Positions 14,101 through 21,869 of a stretch of 64,000 bases of DNA are shown one piece after another; positions within the stretch are counted from its first letter, which is position 1; every line of letters starts with the position of its first letter. The notes beneath the pieces are model-generated. The model was not told the DNA's origin. It made no database searches and saw nothing but the letters and a program-made list of their open reading frames with translations. The stretch comes from Vanessa cardui (taxonomy: Eukaryota; Arthropoda; Insecta; Lepidoptera; Nymphalidae). The translations under genes and the position numbers were made by a program. The stretch spans positions 6,758,001 through 6,822,000 of the forward strand of contig NC_061154.1 in the NCBI RefSeq assembly GCF_905220365.1. The letters run 5' to 3'.

Positions 14101-17100
14101 AATAAACGAACGCGTTTGAGTAATTTGGCATTTATGTAAGAGGAATGATACAAAATATTTGTGGAAAACTGCAAAGTGAGTTAATTTATTAACGAATCAC
14201 ACATTGGATCTGTCAAATAAACACGTTCCAACATAAAACATTTCTGTTTATTTTAATACATATAAGCCACAAATTGTTAACATTTTGAAACATTGATTAC
14301 ATTTCTGTATGCGATCACAAATTTATTGTAACTTATATTGCGTGCGGTTATAAGCTATAAATATTGAAATCAAAGCTAGCATTTTGTTATACAGTTACAT
14401 TTCAACTGAAGAAGCTTTAGACCTTTTAATTAAAGTACTTTCAATCTCCACGAAAAAACAATAGCACTTTACATATTCTCGGAATATTTTTTACATTTCA
14501 CAATAATTCTATTCAATTAATTTATTCAAAGAAACAACGCGTAAAAGGTAATTATTTCTTTTCTAGTGATTTGATCAGTAATAATATTTGCATTTCGATT
14601 GAGTCGTTGTTGAGAGTAATCACAACATTTCACTGGAAACTGTTAAGTTATTGTTTACATGAACACGAAATTCACGGGTTAAACGGCAAAGCGCTATGTA
14701 TATAACAATATTTTTTCAAATTTTTTATAAAACGCATTACACCTTTATGTAACATATATTGGTTTTGAAGGTTTATCAAATGTGCATTACAAAAAGAAAT
14801 ACTATATAATTTAATTTAAAAACTATACCAAGTAAAGTGAAATAAATTATATTCAAGATATAGTTTTCGTCGCTGACTACGAGTAAATTGAGTGTATCAT
14901 GAAGTAAGTATTTTTGGATATAAGAGCTCATTTTCAAAGAAAATAAATCTATTTTACCCTGCTATAATATCCTAACATGTATATTTATAAAATCTAATAA
15001 AGTATAAGAGTGAAGCTTAAAATCTAATGAATATATTTCCGCTCGCAGGTAGTGCTGTGACTCGTTACCCGGTAGCGAGACAGATGTTCCGCCAGGTGCA
15101 TAGAACCAAGATTCATAAATATTCCTCAAGCATCTGGCTTTATCATATGCGAGTTGCAACCTTAAAAATAAGCTGGCTTTTATTTCTCAATGCCTTATTG
15201 AAAGTATTAATTTAATTCTATAGTTAAACTGACAGTCCACCTGCCTATTTGGGATCGTAGTTGTTTTTTCTGAATTTGTGACAGAATTAGTTACTTGCCT
15301 GATTTAACAAAATGTGTTTCTTGTTACTTTTTATGCCCCGAGGAAATTTAACTTAAAAACAAAAGAGATCTACCAATTCGCTTTAAAAATAATAGTATTT
15401 GTACTGTTGTAATAATAGTACATCACGGTTTTAGACACATAAGCAAAGCCGTTGGGCCTTATGAATACTTAATTTAGAAGATAACCTTTGTATCAGAGTA
15501 TATAATTATTGTGTATGCACTTGTGTAAATAATAATATAATATGGCTGGACCAATTCCTATGAATCTTTTTATTAGTTTGAGTGGGTTATTTATACTGGA
15601 TTCGGGCCCTGGTGGTGATAGGTATTAAAAAAATTCTTATTACCCTTACTTAATAATAATAAGATGCTTGCGGATTTGTTTGTTCCTCGCTCCTCGTGGA
15701 TTAACATTTATTGACAGTAAATAGACTGATTATGATATCCTCCTGACCGATTTCCGCTATGGCAGATGAATCAAATGAGGTTAGTCAGCTACGTGTGATG
15801 CATTACAGTTCACAAGCTCAAGTGCACTCTAATAATCCGATGGGGCGCAAATCCGACACGGCATGCTCTTAGAATAACGAAGGACCTAATGTAGACACAC
15901 ACATATAGGTACTTATTCCATTATTACAATAATTGCATGTACATCGACTACCCGATAGTCTAAATGGACGATAATTTGAAAGGTAATATATTGACAAAAC
16001 AATTTAACTATAGATTTAGTATCTATTACATTTTTTTTGTATCGAATGCATCTTATTACTATACAGTATTCGAATTAAAGAAAACATCACATTAATATAA
16101 TGTGCGGTTAAAATGACACAATGATATTTTACGAGTGTATGTCTGTATGTATGTCTTGATGCAGGCCCAATGGTCGTAACTGTCGTTAAATGAGATTTGT
16201 ATCAGCAGCAGATGTTTCGTAAAACCGGCGCGTCACGATACAAGGCAATCGTTTTCACAATTTTTTTAGTTACACGCCTTAATGCACAAGGCACGTGTTA
16301 TTTTGTAAGTTCCTACGTGGGCAACGAACATTAATAAAGATAAAATGCGGCTGCAGTTTCAAGTTTTGATCGTTTTATTTTAGCAACCTATAATTATCCC
16401 ACTGCTGTGCTAAAAGTTCCTCTCCTTCCACCACGCTGATGTATTCGGCACAAAAGTTTTCAACGCGCCTTTTTCTTTCACCACAAAACACGAAAATATT
16501 TAAAATAAACGAAGTAATCAAGCATCAATAGTCAGAAATCTCCTGGGTATGTAGCCTCAATCTTCGTGTAAGATTCATTGTCAACCATTGGGCCTCGGCT
16601 ATGGCTTTCAGTATAATGAAATGTTTCAATTATTTTTTCTACGGTGTGTTATATCAAGTCAATATTTATTTACACGCTCAATTACTTTATTTGATTTGGT
16701 ATATTAAATTGATCCGCACGATTTCGTTCGACTTTCGAATGTCTGAAACATTCAAACGTCACTTTGACTTGAGACTTTATGGACTAAGTTTGATGTCAAA
16801 TATAGTGCTAATCTTGGTTTGAATTTGAATTCAATCTCGGAATAATTAAATCAATGAAGTATTAATATTTTCAAAGTTTGAATTAATCAAGCTAAAACCA
16901 GTCAGAAAATCAATTTATTAGATTAAGACAAGTGACAATCGTAAGTTTTGGGCCCACCCCTCGGTAGAAATGATTGATATGTGAGATAAAGCTTTCCGTG
17001 TAGGGCTCGAGTTATGATAAAATGACATATTGTGATGTTAATTTTATATTGAGATAACTTTTGACGTCGATTACGTCATCGATGTAGATACTATGAAAGT

Positions 17101-20100
17101 ATGTATATTTATTATACTTATCGTAATTTGATTTATATTATTAAATGATAATTATGTACCTACTTGTTCTATAGAAAACGTTTGATCATTAGGTAAGAAA
17201 TGTTGAATCTTTTTTTCAAAGTTAGCTAATACTAGGTATGTATATTTTGCTTCAGGGCGTTTTTTCGATATCACGTTAAATTCAGTTATTTTCCATGTGA
17301 TCAGCCAAGCCTCTGTGATCGTCTACCACGTAAAAATGAGGTCAATTTAATGTAACACGCGTTACGGTCATTGTAAACGTGGCACGACTTAACCTAATTA
17401 ATTCAAATTTGCAATAGCTTTAAAATAATCTGCGTGCTATTTTTGTTAGTTATTTTTTCAGAATACATTTTTAACTCAAAAACATGTAATAATATTTAAA
17501 TTATCGTTTCATACTTCAAAGAAGGATGAGTTTATCAATTTCCCAATTTGTTTTGTTTACCTTCGCCGGTTATTAATGGATTTTGATTAATTTTTAGCTT
17601 TCTCCCTGTTATTCCCCCTTGCTATGGAGTCGTCCATAATTTTTGCCGTTTCGGTACTTTAAAATTCCTTTGTAATTTGATAGCGTAAAATGCTTCTTTC
17701 TTTATAATATGTATGTAATGACGAGATCAAAATAAAATATCCTCATATTACTATTGTATAATATGTAAAATTGTATGGTTATATAGAAACGATGAAATGT
17801 ATTTCATGTTTTTTATTGTGTGAATGCAAAATTTATAAGGGCAATATTTGTTTGTTAAATATTTACCTTTTATTTAAAATATCTTTTTTATGTCTGTAAC
17901 AGTGTGAGACAAGGAGGACAAGCCGCTAGGATTATACGATGGTTCCATATTTTTTTACAGCAATGGTTTATGATGACTTTTAGTTGAAACTGTTGTAGCA
18001 CACAACAAGCCGGATTACGTGATGATGCTTATGATATCTTCTTTATCTTTTGAACAATAGCTGCTTTTACTACTTACTGACTTTTACTACGTTTAGGTTT
18101 ATTTATTTTATTGAATTTGTAAGTCTTTGTTGTTTTAATACTTTTTTAAAAACGATTTTATTTATTTTTGTAACGCAGTTTATTGTTTGAAACCCTGGTA
18201 TCTAGTTTTTTATTTATATATCGATATCAAAGTTAAGCAAACCGTGGCTAAGTTATACGAAATGATTACTAATGACAGATCGATATATTATATTATATAC
18301 CTTATATTTATATGACTTAGTCGTTAGTATTAACGATAAGGACAATATTCTTATGGCAACAATAGTTAAATTTGATCACATAATTTACATGCATTGCATG
18401 GAGTTTGAAGAGGACAATCTGTAACCTAGATAGATTTAGATTAATCTTAAGTAAGATCTAAAGAGAATTAAGCAATTTGTATTCCGAGTAACAGTTCATA
18501 TTTCAGAAAAAAATGACAGAATTGCAAGTCAGATTAAACACAATCGATTCTATGACTGATATATTACTTAACACTCATCACACGATGGGTAATTAGTGCA
18601 TAAAATTTATTAATAAAGATCAGAATTATATGTGTTGTCGCTACGGTTTTTGAAGTGGGCATACAACATTATAAAAAAAAAAAAACATTGACGGGAATTT
18701 AAACTCGCGCTCGGCAGAATACGCTGGAACCGGGAACATTGTGATAACTTTAATTTTCATTACTGTATCTCTTTATATATTCTTTGCTAAATTTGAATAA
18801 AGAAGAGCGTTATTAATTAATATCAAGAGTTTTCTTTCAACAATTAATTAACAAATATAACTTTAGCTTTTATATGTGTATATATCATGAGGACGAATTA
18901 TATTTTTAGTGAGATACGCATACTAATTTAACATGAACGTAACTTTTGTACACCGGTACTTATAAAACAAATGACATGAAATATAGATAAAAAATAGGAC
19001 ATGATATATTTAATGCTTAAGATATTTTTTCAGCTATCGAAGAGACCAGATGATGTATGCTTTATAAAATCGTTCAATCTAATATCATTGAATATGACGT
19101 GTGTGCTCTAGCAGAAGTACCATTTGGTCAAAAGATGTTTTTTTGTTGCTAATGTGTGGAGGCAGCTGGCAACACATTTACAATAGAAAAAAAAAATTAT
19201 AAAAACATCATCTAGGCAAGCGTCCAATAAGTAAACATACTTATGAATTCTTATGCATTTTTGATTAGGTACTCGAATACGTAATTAAGTAAATACATTC
19301 GTTTTCATAGACATCTAATAGATGTATTAAATATTAAACCTCTTTAGTAATATCGTTAAACACATAAGTCACATAAAGTTTTGTCTTTTTCTTTCGACTG
19401 ACAAATTGTTTATGTCAGAAAGAAACAAAAATAAACAAAACAAGGTTAATCTGAGGACCAATTTTGTATTAGGAAACACGAAATTCACTTCTGAATACGA
19501 GCTGAGATATTAGAATATAATATGCGACGTTGACTATAATCATTACAATACTGCACGTATCGAAAAAGTGTAATATCATAATTCGGTTTACAACATTTCA
19601 CGAGTGAGATACGAAGTGAATCCTCACAGAATCGCTCTGCGGCTTTGTAGAGCAGCTCTTAATAATAGGGCCGTTAGTGGATATTGTATTTTAATTCAGA
19701 TTATATTTCAAATAAAATCGAATTTGAATTTTAATGACTTATTTAAATTTATAATAAGCATCGGGACGAAATTGATAATAGATAATAAATATAACGCTAT
19801 TATTGATATATTTGTGAAATGAAAATTGAATCGTGAATTCCTATTCAGTTTTAGCAGAAATTAAGCCGGCATTACCGCTGTAATTACTAAGTTGCCAACG
19901 TAATTAATCTGAAAATCCGTTTCGACAACCGAAAGGCGATTAGTACATTTGAACTTATCGATCTTGCATTTTTATTTACCGTCACAGTTGTTAATTGTGA
20001 AATTAAAATAATTATCATATATACTCACTATATTAGTTTTTTTAAACGTATTTTACATAATTTAGTTTAATTTTAAGGACGTTTAAGTTTGCTGAAATAT

Positions 20101-21865
20101 AAGAAAATCATTTTTTTAAGACTATCTTGATAAAAAGGTCTTGATAAAAATCTATGTATATACGAAAAAAAAAGTTTCCAAAACAATTTTAAAGCCAACT
20201 AGGTAAAATATAATTCAATGTTAATATGTATTTTATTATTTATCACATTTATTTGGACAACAATTCATCTAATTAATGCCGTACGAAGCCAGGACGGACA
20301 ATCATAATAATAATAACACAGAGTAACTTAGCGATACTTTTAAATGTAAAAGTAACACTGTCTGTCTGTCTGCATATTGCGTTTTTAAAGCTAAACACTG
20401 AACCGAATTTGATAACAGATTTCATAAAATCGTGTATGTAGTAAGTTTGAACTCAAAGGAAGCATAGGCTTATTTTTTATTTATCCATCGACAAAATTCT
20501 TAAACGGGAGAAAATCCGTACGATACAACTAGTTACATATGATAATCATAAATACCAAATCTTTCGTCCTAATTAATTACAATTTATTATGTATAGGTAT
20601 ATGAAAAATACCTACCTGTTTTGTGTTAGTTTTATATATTGTATACTAAACCTTTCTACCTCTTTGTGTAATATTTACGAGTTTGTATTTCATTTCAGGC
20701 ATATTTTGTATATAGGTACATAACATTGGCAAAATCCTGGTTGCTTCTTATATTTACTTTTATTAAAGTAAGATAGGACGTATAAGTATATTAATGTGTG
20801 TGTAATATATACTTTTTTTTGTCTTTTTTTTAATATATTATAAACATTGCACGTAATACACAATATAATTTGTCAGTGTTTTAACAAGTTTTAAAATTAT
20901 TACGCCGAATTGTCTTTGTGGAATTAATTAAAAAATATATCGTTATTACAAAAAAAGGAAATCAAATTTTATTTATTGATCAATAATATAATAAAGTTCT
21001 TAATAAGGTATGCATGAATGGTAACAATAGTCCTTGAAATATTACATTTTATTTTTGTATAAATTTAAAATTTCCACGTTAACATTATCGAGACGAAATT
21101 AATTTGGAGGTCATATCAAGCTAAATTATTAATTTATTATAATGTGTCAATTTTTGTTTAATGTTAATTTTAACTGTAATTGCAATTGCTAGCAATTACG
21201 AGTCAATAATGGAAAAATGAGCCACGCTCTTTTTACTGAAACGAGTATTTTTTACGCAAAGTAAAACAACAATTTACGTACTGTTAAAAATATCAGTAAA
21301 ATATTACTTATAGTTGAAAACCTGGCTTCTTTACTGAAATTTTCTGAATATATAATTCTATTTTCACTATTTAAACATGTACCTAATTAATTTGTTCAAT
21401 CTGCAAAAATGTTACATAACATAAGAGATTTTTTTTCTAAGTATGATTAAATTTGTCAAGTATTTAAAGTTATATAATGCCGCACTTATCCGGTACAATC
21501 TAAATGGGATTTTATAAGATGTCTGCAAATCATGCTCAGAGGCATATGCGCACGCGCACCTGCCGCGCTGCCGCCGGCTGCATCCACACGTGCACGAACA
21601 TCAATCTTTGTGGACTCTTCTTATATTTGTATAATTAATTAGCCTTTTATTTTTTTGTATTTTTTAACACACGACTATTTTTACTTGGGTTAAATATTTA
21701 ACTGCTTAAATTATTACTTTTAAAATTTCAAGTTCAGTAATATATAGTGTTGAATAAATAAATACGAACCGCAGTCAGTACTGTAAGTTCTCCGAGCCAC
21801 TCGTTAAGCAGGGCTTCGGGATCGTCGGCAGCGGCGCCCGCGCCCGTATCTTCAACCAGCGCCAT
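848..21865 (-). CDS. pico: MIG-10/RIAM/Lamellipodin (MRL) family adaptor, 13 coding exons
   Basis: The coding sequence joins 21865-21770, 9253-9064, 8915-8782, 8170-8081, 7693-7459, 6906-6757, 6572-6384, 6206-5959, 5552-5460, 4722-4610, 4025-3934, 3232-3053 and 2103-848. This gives 3,066 nt and 1,021 aa, and all junctions are GT-AG and in phase. Domains: talin-binding-like helix (about 16-33), acidic helix with LDAILGELCALD (about 72-85), coiled coil (171-193), Ras-association domain (about 190-290), PH domain (337-444), Ser-rich linker, and Pro-rich tail with three LPLPPPP/LPPPP motifs (673-722) and KKRPPPAPPRR (about 980-990). Known for the family: these proteins act at the plasma membrane, linking Ras/Rap GTPases and phosphoinositides to Ena/VASP-driven actin assembly, cell migration and axon guidance. 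The coupled RA-PH order is diagnostic. The symbol follows the Drosophila orthologue; RAPH1 and APBB1IP are the vertebrate relatives. Introns 2-13 are short, while intron 1 is 12.5 kb. The exact 5' non-coding exon is unknown. Confidence 0.93.
2131..2388 (+). mobile_element. non-autonomous Helitron, family 1, copy in the last intron
   Basis: It starts with TC, contains the segment CTGATAATTTTAGAGGTT, and ends in a short GC-rich hairpin region, CACCCGTGCGAAGCCGGGG, followed by GCTAG and T. A TC start, a hairpin near the 3' end and a CTRR terminus are Helitron hallmarks. A second copy with the same order of blocks lies at 25271-25526. No coding capacity. Confidence 0.65.
2598..2886 (+). repeat. 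SINE-like dispersed repeat, family A, near full length
   Basis: It begins CACTTGGTGGTAGGGCTTTG, has a middle block TTGTGTTCCGGTTTGAATAG, and ends with CATCAGGTGGCCCATATGCA and an A-rich tail. Related, more decayed copies occur at 35300, 44865 and 53527 in this window. I recall this as a repeat widespread in butterflies, but the family name cannot be confirmed here. Confidence 0.7.
2893..3018 (+). repeat. second, 5'-truncated family A copy in tandem
   Basis: It repeats the 3' half of the preceding element, from GGTTGGTGGCA through CATTGTCTATGGGTGATGGT to CATCAGGTGGCCCATATGCT, ending in an A-run. It stops 34 bases short of exon 12 of pico. Confidence 0.65.
3053..3232 (-). CDS. pico: pico coding exon 12 (residues 545-603)
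   Basis: The acceptor is ttattcag and the donor CACAG|GTTCAT. The frame entering from exon 11 (one base carried over) reads TIKRKPSMKPNIPLTWMTRQ and continues as a charged, Thr/Arg-rich linker. Another open frame over the same bases ends in TGA and is ruled out by the phase of exon 11. The exon sits between two repeat insertions. Confidence 0.88.
3270..3508 (+). repeat. tRNA-derived SINE, family C
   Basis: The head is tRNA-like: GACCTCCATGGTCGAGTGGT (A-box-like) and GGTTCGATTCCC (B box), with no intact acceptor stem or CCA end. The body includes TTCTATGTTGTCTTGGGTCT and GGGATCAGAGTAATGTATGT, ending in an ATT microsatellite tail. Two reverse-oriented copies are at 48475-48855. Confidence 0.7.
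3814..3872. repeat. near-perfect 29-bp palindrome
   Basis: The left arm 3814-3842 and right arm 3844-3872 are exact inverted copies separated by one base. It is AT-rich with a run of seven T/A. It lies in the pico intron between exons 11 and 12. Confidence 0.85.
3934..4025 (-). CDS. pico: pico coding exon 11 (residues 514-543)
   Basis: This 92-nt exon reads RHSRASSSSSSGCLSDGGTA and then SESAFDCEFPMG. The acceptor is gttatgtccttag and the donor CTATGG|GTTAGT. It was found because exons 10 and 12 differ in phase (2 out, 1 in), and it restores the frame exactly. Ser-rich segments after the PH domain are usual in this family. Confidence 0.88.
4610..4722 (-). CDS. pico: pico coding exon 10 (residues 476-512)
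   Basis: The acceptor is atgtttgttgcag and the donor GGCAG|GTGGGT. It encodes a Thr/Ser/Asn-rich linker beginning ITSIPTKTNGT and ending in SDISSG, with two bases left for the next codon. Confidence 0.88.
5460..5552 (-). CDS. pico: pico coding exon 9 (post-PH helix, residues 445-475)
   Basis: This 93-nt phase-0 exon reads HGRQLLENHRSLVEELTQED and continues LDHLAHARSCS. The acceptor is acgatacag and the donor TTCT|GTAAGT. It continues the amphipathic helix at the end of the PH domain (AMRIAK then HGRQLL), as in other MRL proteins. It lies just downstream, in gene direction, of a SINE in the preceding intron. Confidence 0.9.
5613..5885 (+). repeat. tRNA-derived SINE, family B, 5'-truncated
   Basis: It begins inside the head (ACGCGTGCATCTTAACCG), contains the B box GGGTTCAAACCC, GAAGGAAAACATCGTGAGGA and GCGTGGTGGAATATGTTCC, and ends GCCCAGCAGTGGGAATTTAC. 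It matches the fuller copy at 39605 block for block. It is inserted in the pico intron between exons 8 and 9. Confidence 0.75.
5959..6206 (-). CDS. pico: pico coding exon 8 (C-terminal two thirds of the PH domain)
   Basis: The acceptor is caattag and the donor GCTAAG|GTGTGT. It begins LYYLPKDKVKTLKELVCLA and ends with the helix TLERWITAMRIAK, whose Trp is the conserved C-terminal helix Trp of PH domains. Residues 363-444. Confidence 0.93.
6384..6572 (-). CDS. pico: pico coding exon 7 (RA-PH linker and start of the PH domain)
   Basis: The acceptor is ccttataacag and the donor CATCCG|GTTAGT. It holds the linker WSSEQDEHTRQVIIEEFFG and then the first PH strands EGPLYLKSDAKKGWKKFYFV, with Lys residues in the strand 1-2 loop where phosphoinositides bind in PH domains. 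Residues 300-361. Confidence 0.93.
6757..6906 (-). CDS. pico: pico coding exon 6 (end of the RA domain)
   Basis: The acceptor is tttgattag and the donor GACAAAG|GTACCT. It reads RVYEDHEMLVDNLMLWTRES and then NKILFAERPDKISLFQTPEKF, the signature C-terminal half of the MRL Ras-association domain (compare the ERxxEDHExLVExLxxWTR pattern of RIAM). Residues 250-298. Confidence 0.94.
7459..7693 (-). CDS. pico: pico coding exon 5 (coiled coil and start of the RA domain)
   Basis: The acceptor is gttcacag and the donor CATATGG|GTAAAT. It begins DAVFQQKADKIKLALERMRE, a charged helix that precedes the RA fold in this family, and continues through VRKLFIKAFSMDGSSKSLLI and a WAIVEHLPDLHM strand. Residues 171-248. 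Confidence 0.94.
8081..8170 (-). CDS. pico: pico coding exon 4 (Ser-rich linker)
   Basis: This 90-nt phase-0 exon reads VSMLSSESSASSSASSKCKP and then IKLSLLPNQK. The acceptor is atatttacag and the donor CAGAAG|GTAATT. Because it is symmetric (30 codons), it could be skipped without a frame change. Residues 141-170. Confidence 0.88.
8782..8915 (-). CDS. pico: pico coding exon 3 (acidic linker)
   Basis: The acceptor is ctgtatttag and the donor GACACT|GTAAGT. It completes an Asp codon and encodes a polar, acidic stretch (YSSQAKDRSGGESSQ onward, ending NDSAFSDT). Residues 96-140. Confidence 0.88.
9064..9253 (-). CDS. pico: pico coding exon 2 (first shared exon; second acidic helix)
   Basis: The acceptor is gttttattttcag and the donor TCTTCAG|GTAAGA. 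It starts in phase 0, so both alternative first exons join it in frame. It contains FSMANLEETQDADLDAILGE followed by LCALDSEYDEEISR, matching the conserved N-terminal LDAxLxxL helix of RIAM/Lamellipodin that resembles a talin-binding site. Residues 33-95 of the long form. Confidence 0.93.
9254..11054. other. pico intron (short-isoform intron 1), no gene seen
   Basis: AT-rich sequence without splice-flanked open frames on either strand. Nothing beyond short random open frames is visible. Confidence 0.6.
11055..11213 (-). CDS. pico: pico alternative first coding exon (internal-promoter isoform)
   Basis: The ATG at 11213 is followed by a second ATG; an in-frame TGA lies seven codons upstream and no pyrimidine-rich acceptor precedes it, so this is read as a first exon. 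It encodes 53 residues (MMDVQLSEQTKWHRGGFLST, then a basic segment RSFRLATKSKSL, ending SLDMTTA). The donor ACGGCG|GTATGT is in phase 0 and fits exon 2 at 9253. With it the protein would be 1,042 residues. It replaces the talin-binding-like first helix with a basic N-terminus. No homologue of this exon is recognised. Confidence 0.78.
11235..11276 (-). promoter_or_regulatory. candidate core promoter of the short pico isoform
   Basis: On the minus strand TTATATTTTTC (TATA-like, about 11277-11267) is followed about 35 bases later by GAGTCATTACGG, an initiator-like TCATT with its A at 11241. The 5' UTR would be only about 28 bases before the ATG at 11213. The match is moderate and rests on sequence alone. 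Confidence 0.35.
11580..11930. promoter_or_regulatory. GC-rich island between divergent starts
   Basis: This stretch is strongly richer in G, C and CpG than its AT-rich surroundings (for example GCCGGCGCGGCGGAGGTGAC). It lies between the minus-strand short-isoform start of pico and covers the first exon of the plus-strand small gene. Such islands usually mark promoters or first exons. A short upstream ATG frame occurs at 11609-11644. Confidence 0.5.
11712..12786 (+). CDS. unrecognised 63-aa protein, two exons (11712-11775, 12659-12786)
   Basis: Exon 1 starts at ATG 11712 with A at -3 and encodes MKRLAREVGDSLIAAGAAEV plus Thr, ending at donor ACGG|GTGAGC. Exon 2 follows a long pyrimidine tract (tttctctttttagctttttt...ctatag) and encodes VYNSVNENEASKTLYPVYEN and then 21 more residues, rich in Glu and Lys and ending in ECN, before TAG at 12784. 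One base from exon 1 and two from exon 2 complete an Asp codon, so the frame is kept. An AATAAA lies at 12814. No signal peptide or membrane segment is visible, and two Cys are present. I do not recognise the family. It runs opposite to, and inside an intron of, the long pico isoform. Exon 2 is the stronger half; the pairing with exon 1 is inference. Confidence 0.5.
12814..12819 (+). terminator. candidate polyadenylation signal of the small nested gene
   Basis: AATAAA 28 bases after the stop codon at 12784-12786, close enough to serve this two-exon gene. Confidence 0.5.
12860..16390. other. intronic stretch, no gene recognised
   Basis: AT-rich sequence of the long-isoform intron 1. One imperfect hairpin (GATCTACAAAATTGGT near 13058 pairing with ACCCATTTTGTAGATC near 13088) and a short GC-richer patch at 15050-15140 are visible; neither supports a gene. 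Confidence 0.5.
16393..16485 (-). repeat. decayed SINE fragment, family B
   Basis: The plus strand reads TTATCCCACTGCTGTGCTAAA, then TTCCACCACGCTGATGTATTC, a diverged reverse copy of the family B 3' end (compare CCCAGCAGTGGGAATTTAC). Confidence 0.4.
16490..21760. other. intronic stretch, no gene recognised
   Basis: AT-rich sequence with only short open frames. A GC-rich patch lies at 21535-21595, just inside the intron after the first coding exon, and another at 19600-19680; neither shows a convincing exon. Confidence 0.5.
20280..20530 (+). repeat. possible decayed Helitron-like repeat
   Basis: It contains ACTGTCTGTCTGTCTGCATA and then CACTGAACCGAATTTGATAA, the CTGTCTGTCTG and AACCG-ATTTTGAT blocks shared by the family 2 and 3 elements elsewhere in this window. 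The ends cannot be placed. Confidence 0.35.
21770..21865 (-). CDS. pico: pico first coding exon (talin-binding-like N-terminus)
   Basis: The ATG at 21865 begins a 32-residue exon: acidic and Ala-rich start, then PEALLNEWLGELTVLTA. The donor ACTGCG|GTTCGT is in phase 0 and joins exon 2 in frame. The helix aligns with the N-terminal leucine-rich helix of vertebrate RIAM (LLGEMDLLTQSL), known to bind talin; its role here is inferred. The ATG directly follows tttttaaag, which looks like an acceptor, so a non-coding exon probably lies upstream. Confidence 0.82.
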
Positions 21866-21869
21866 CTTT

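Noticed and set aside
21532..21642. 36-codon plus-strand frame MLRGICARAPAALPPAAST...
   Set aside because: It resembles a mitochondrial leader, but it lies in a small GC patch with no splice site or polyadenylation signal and no support as a gene.
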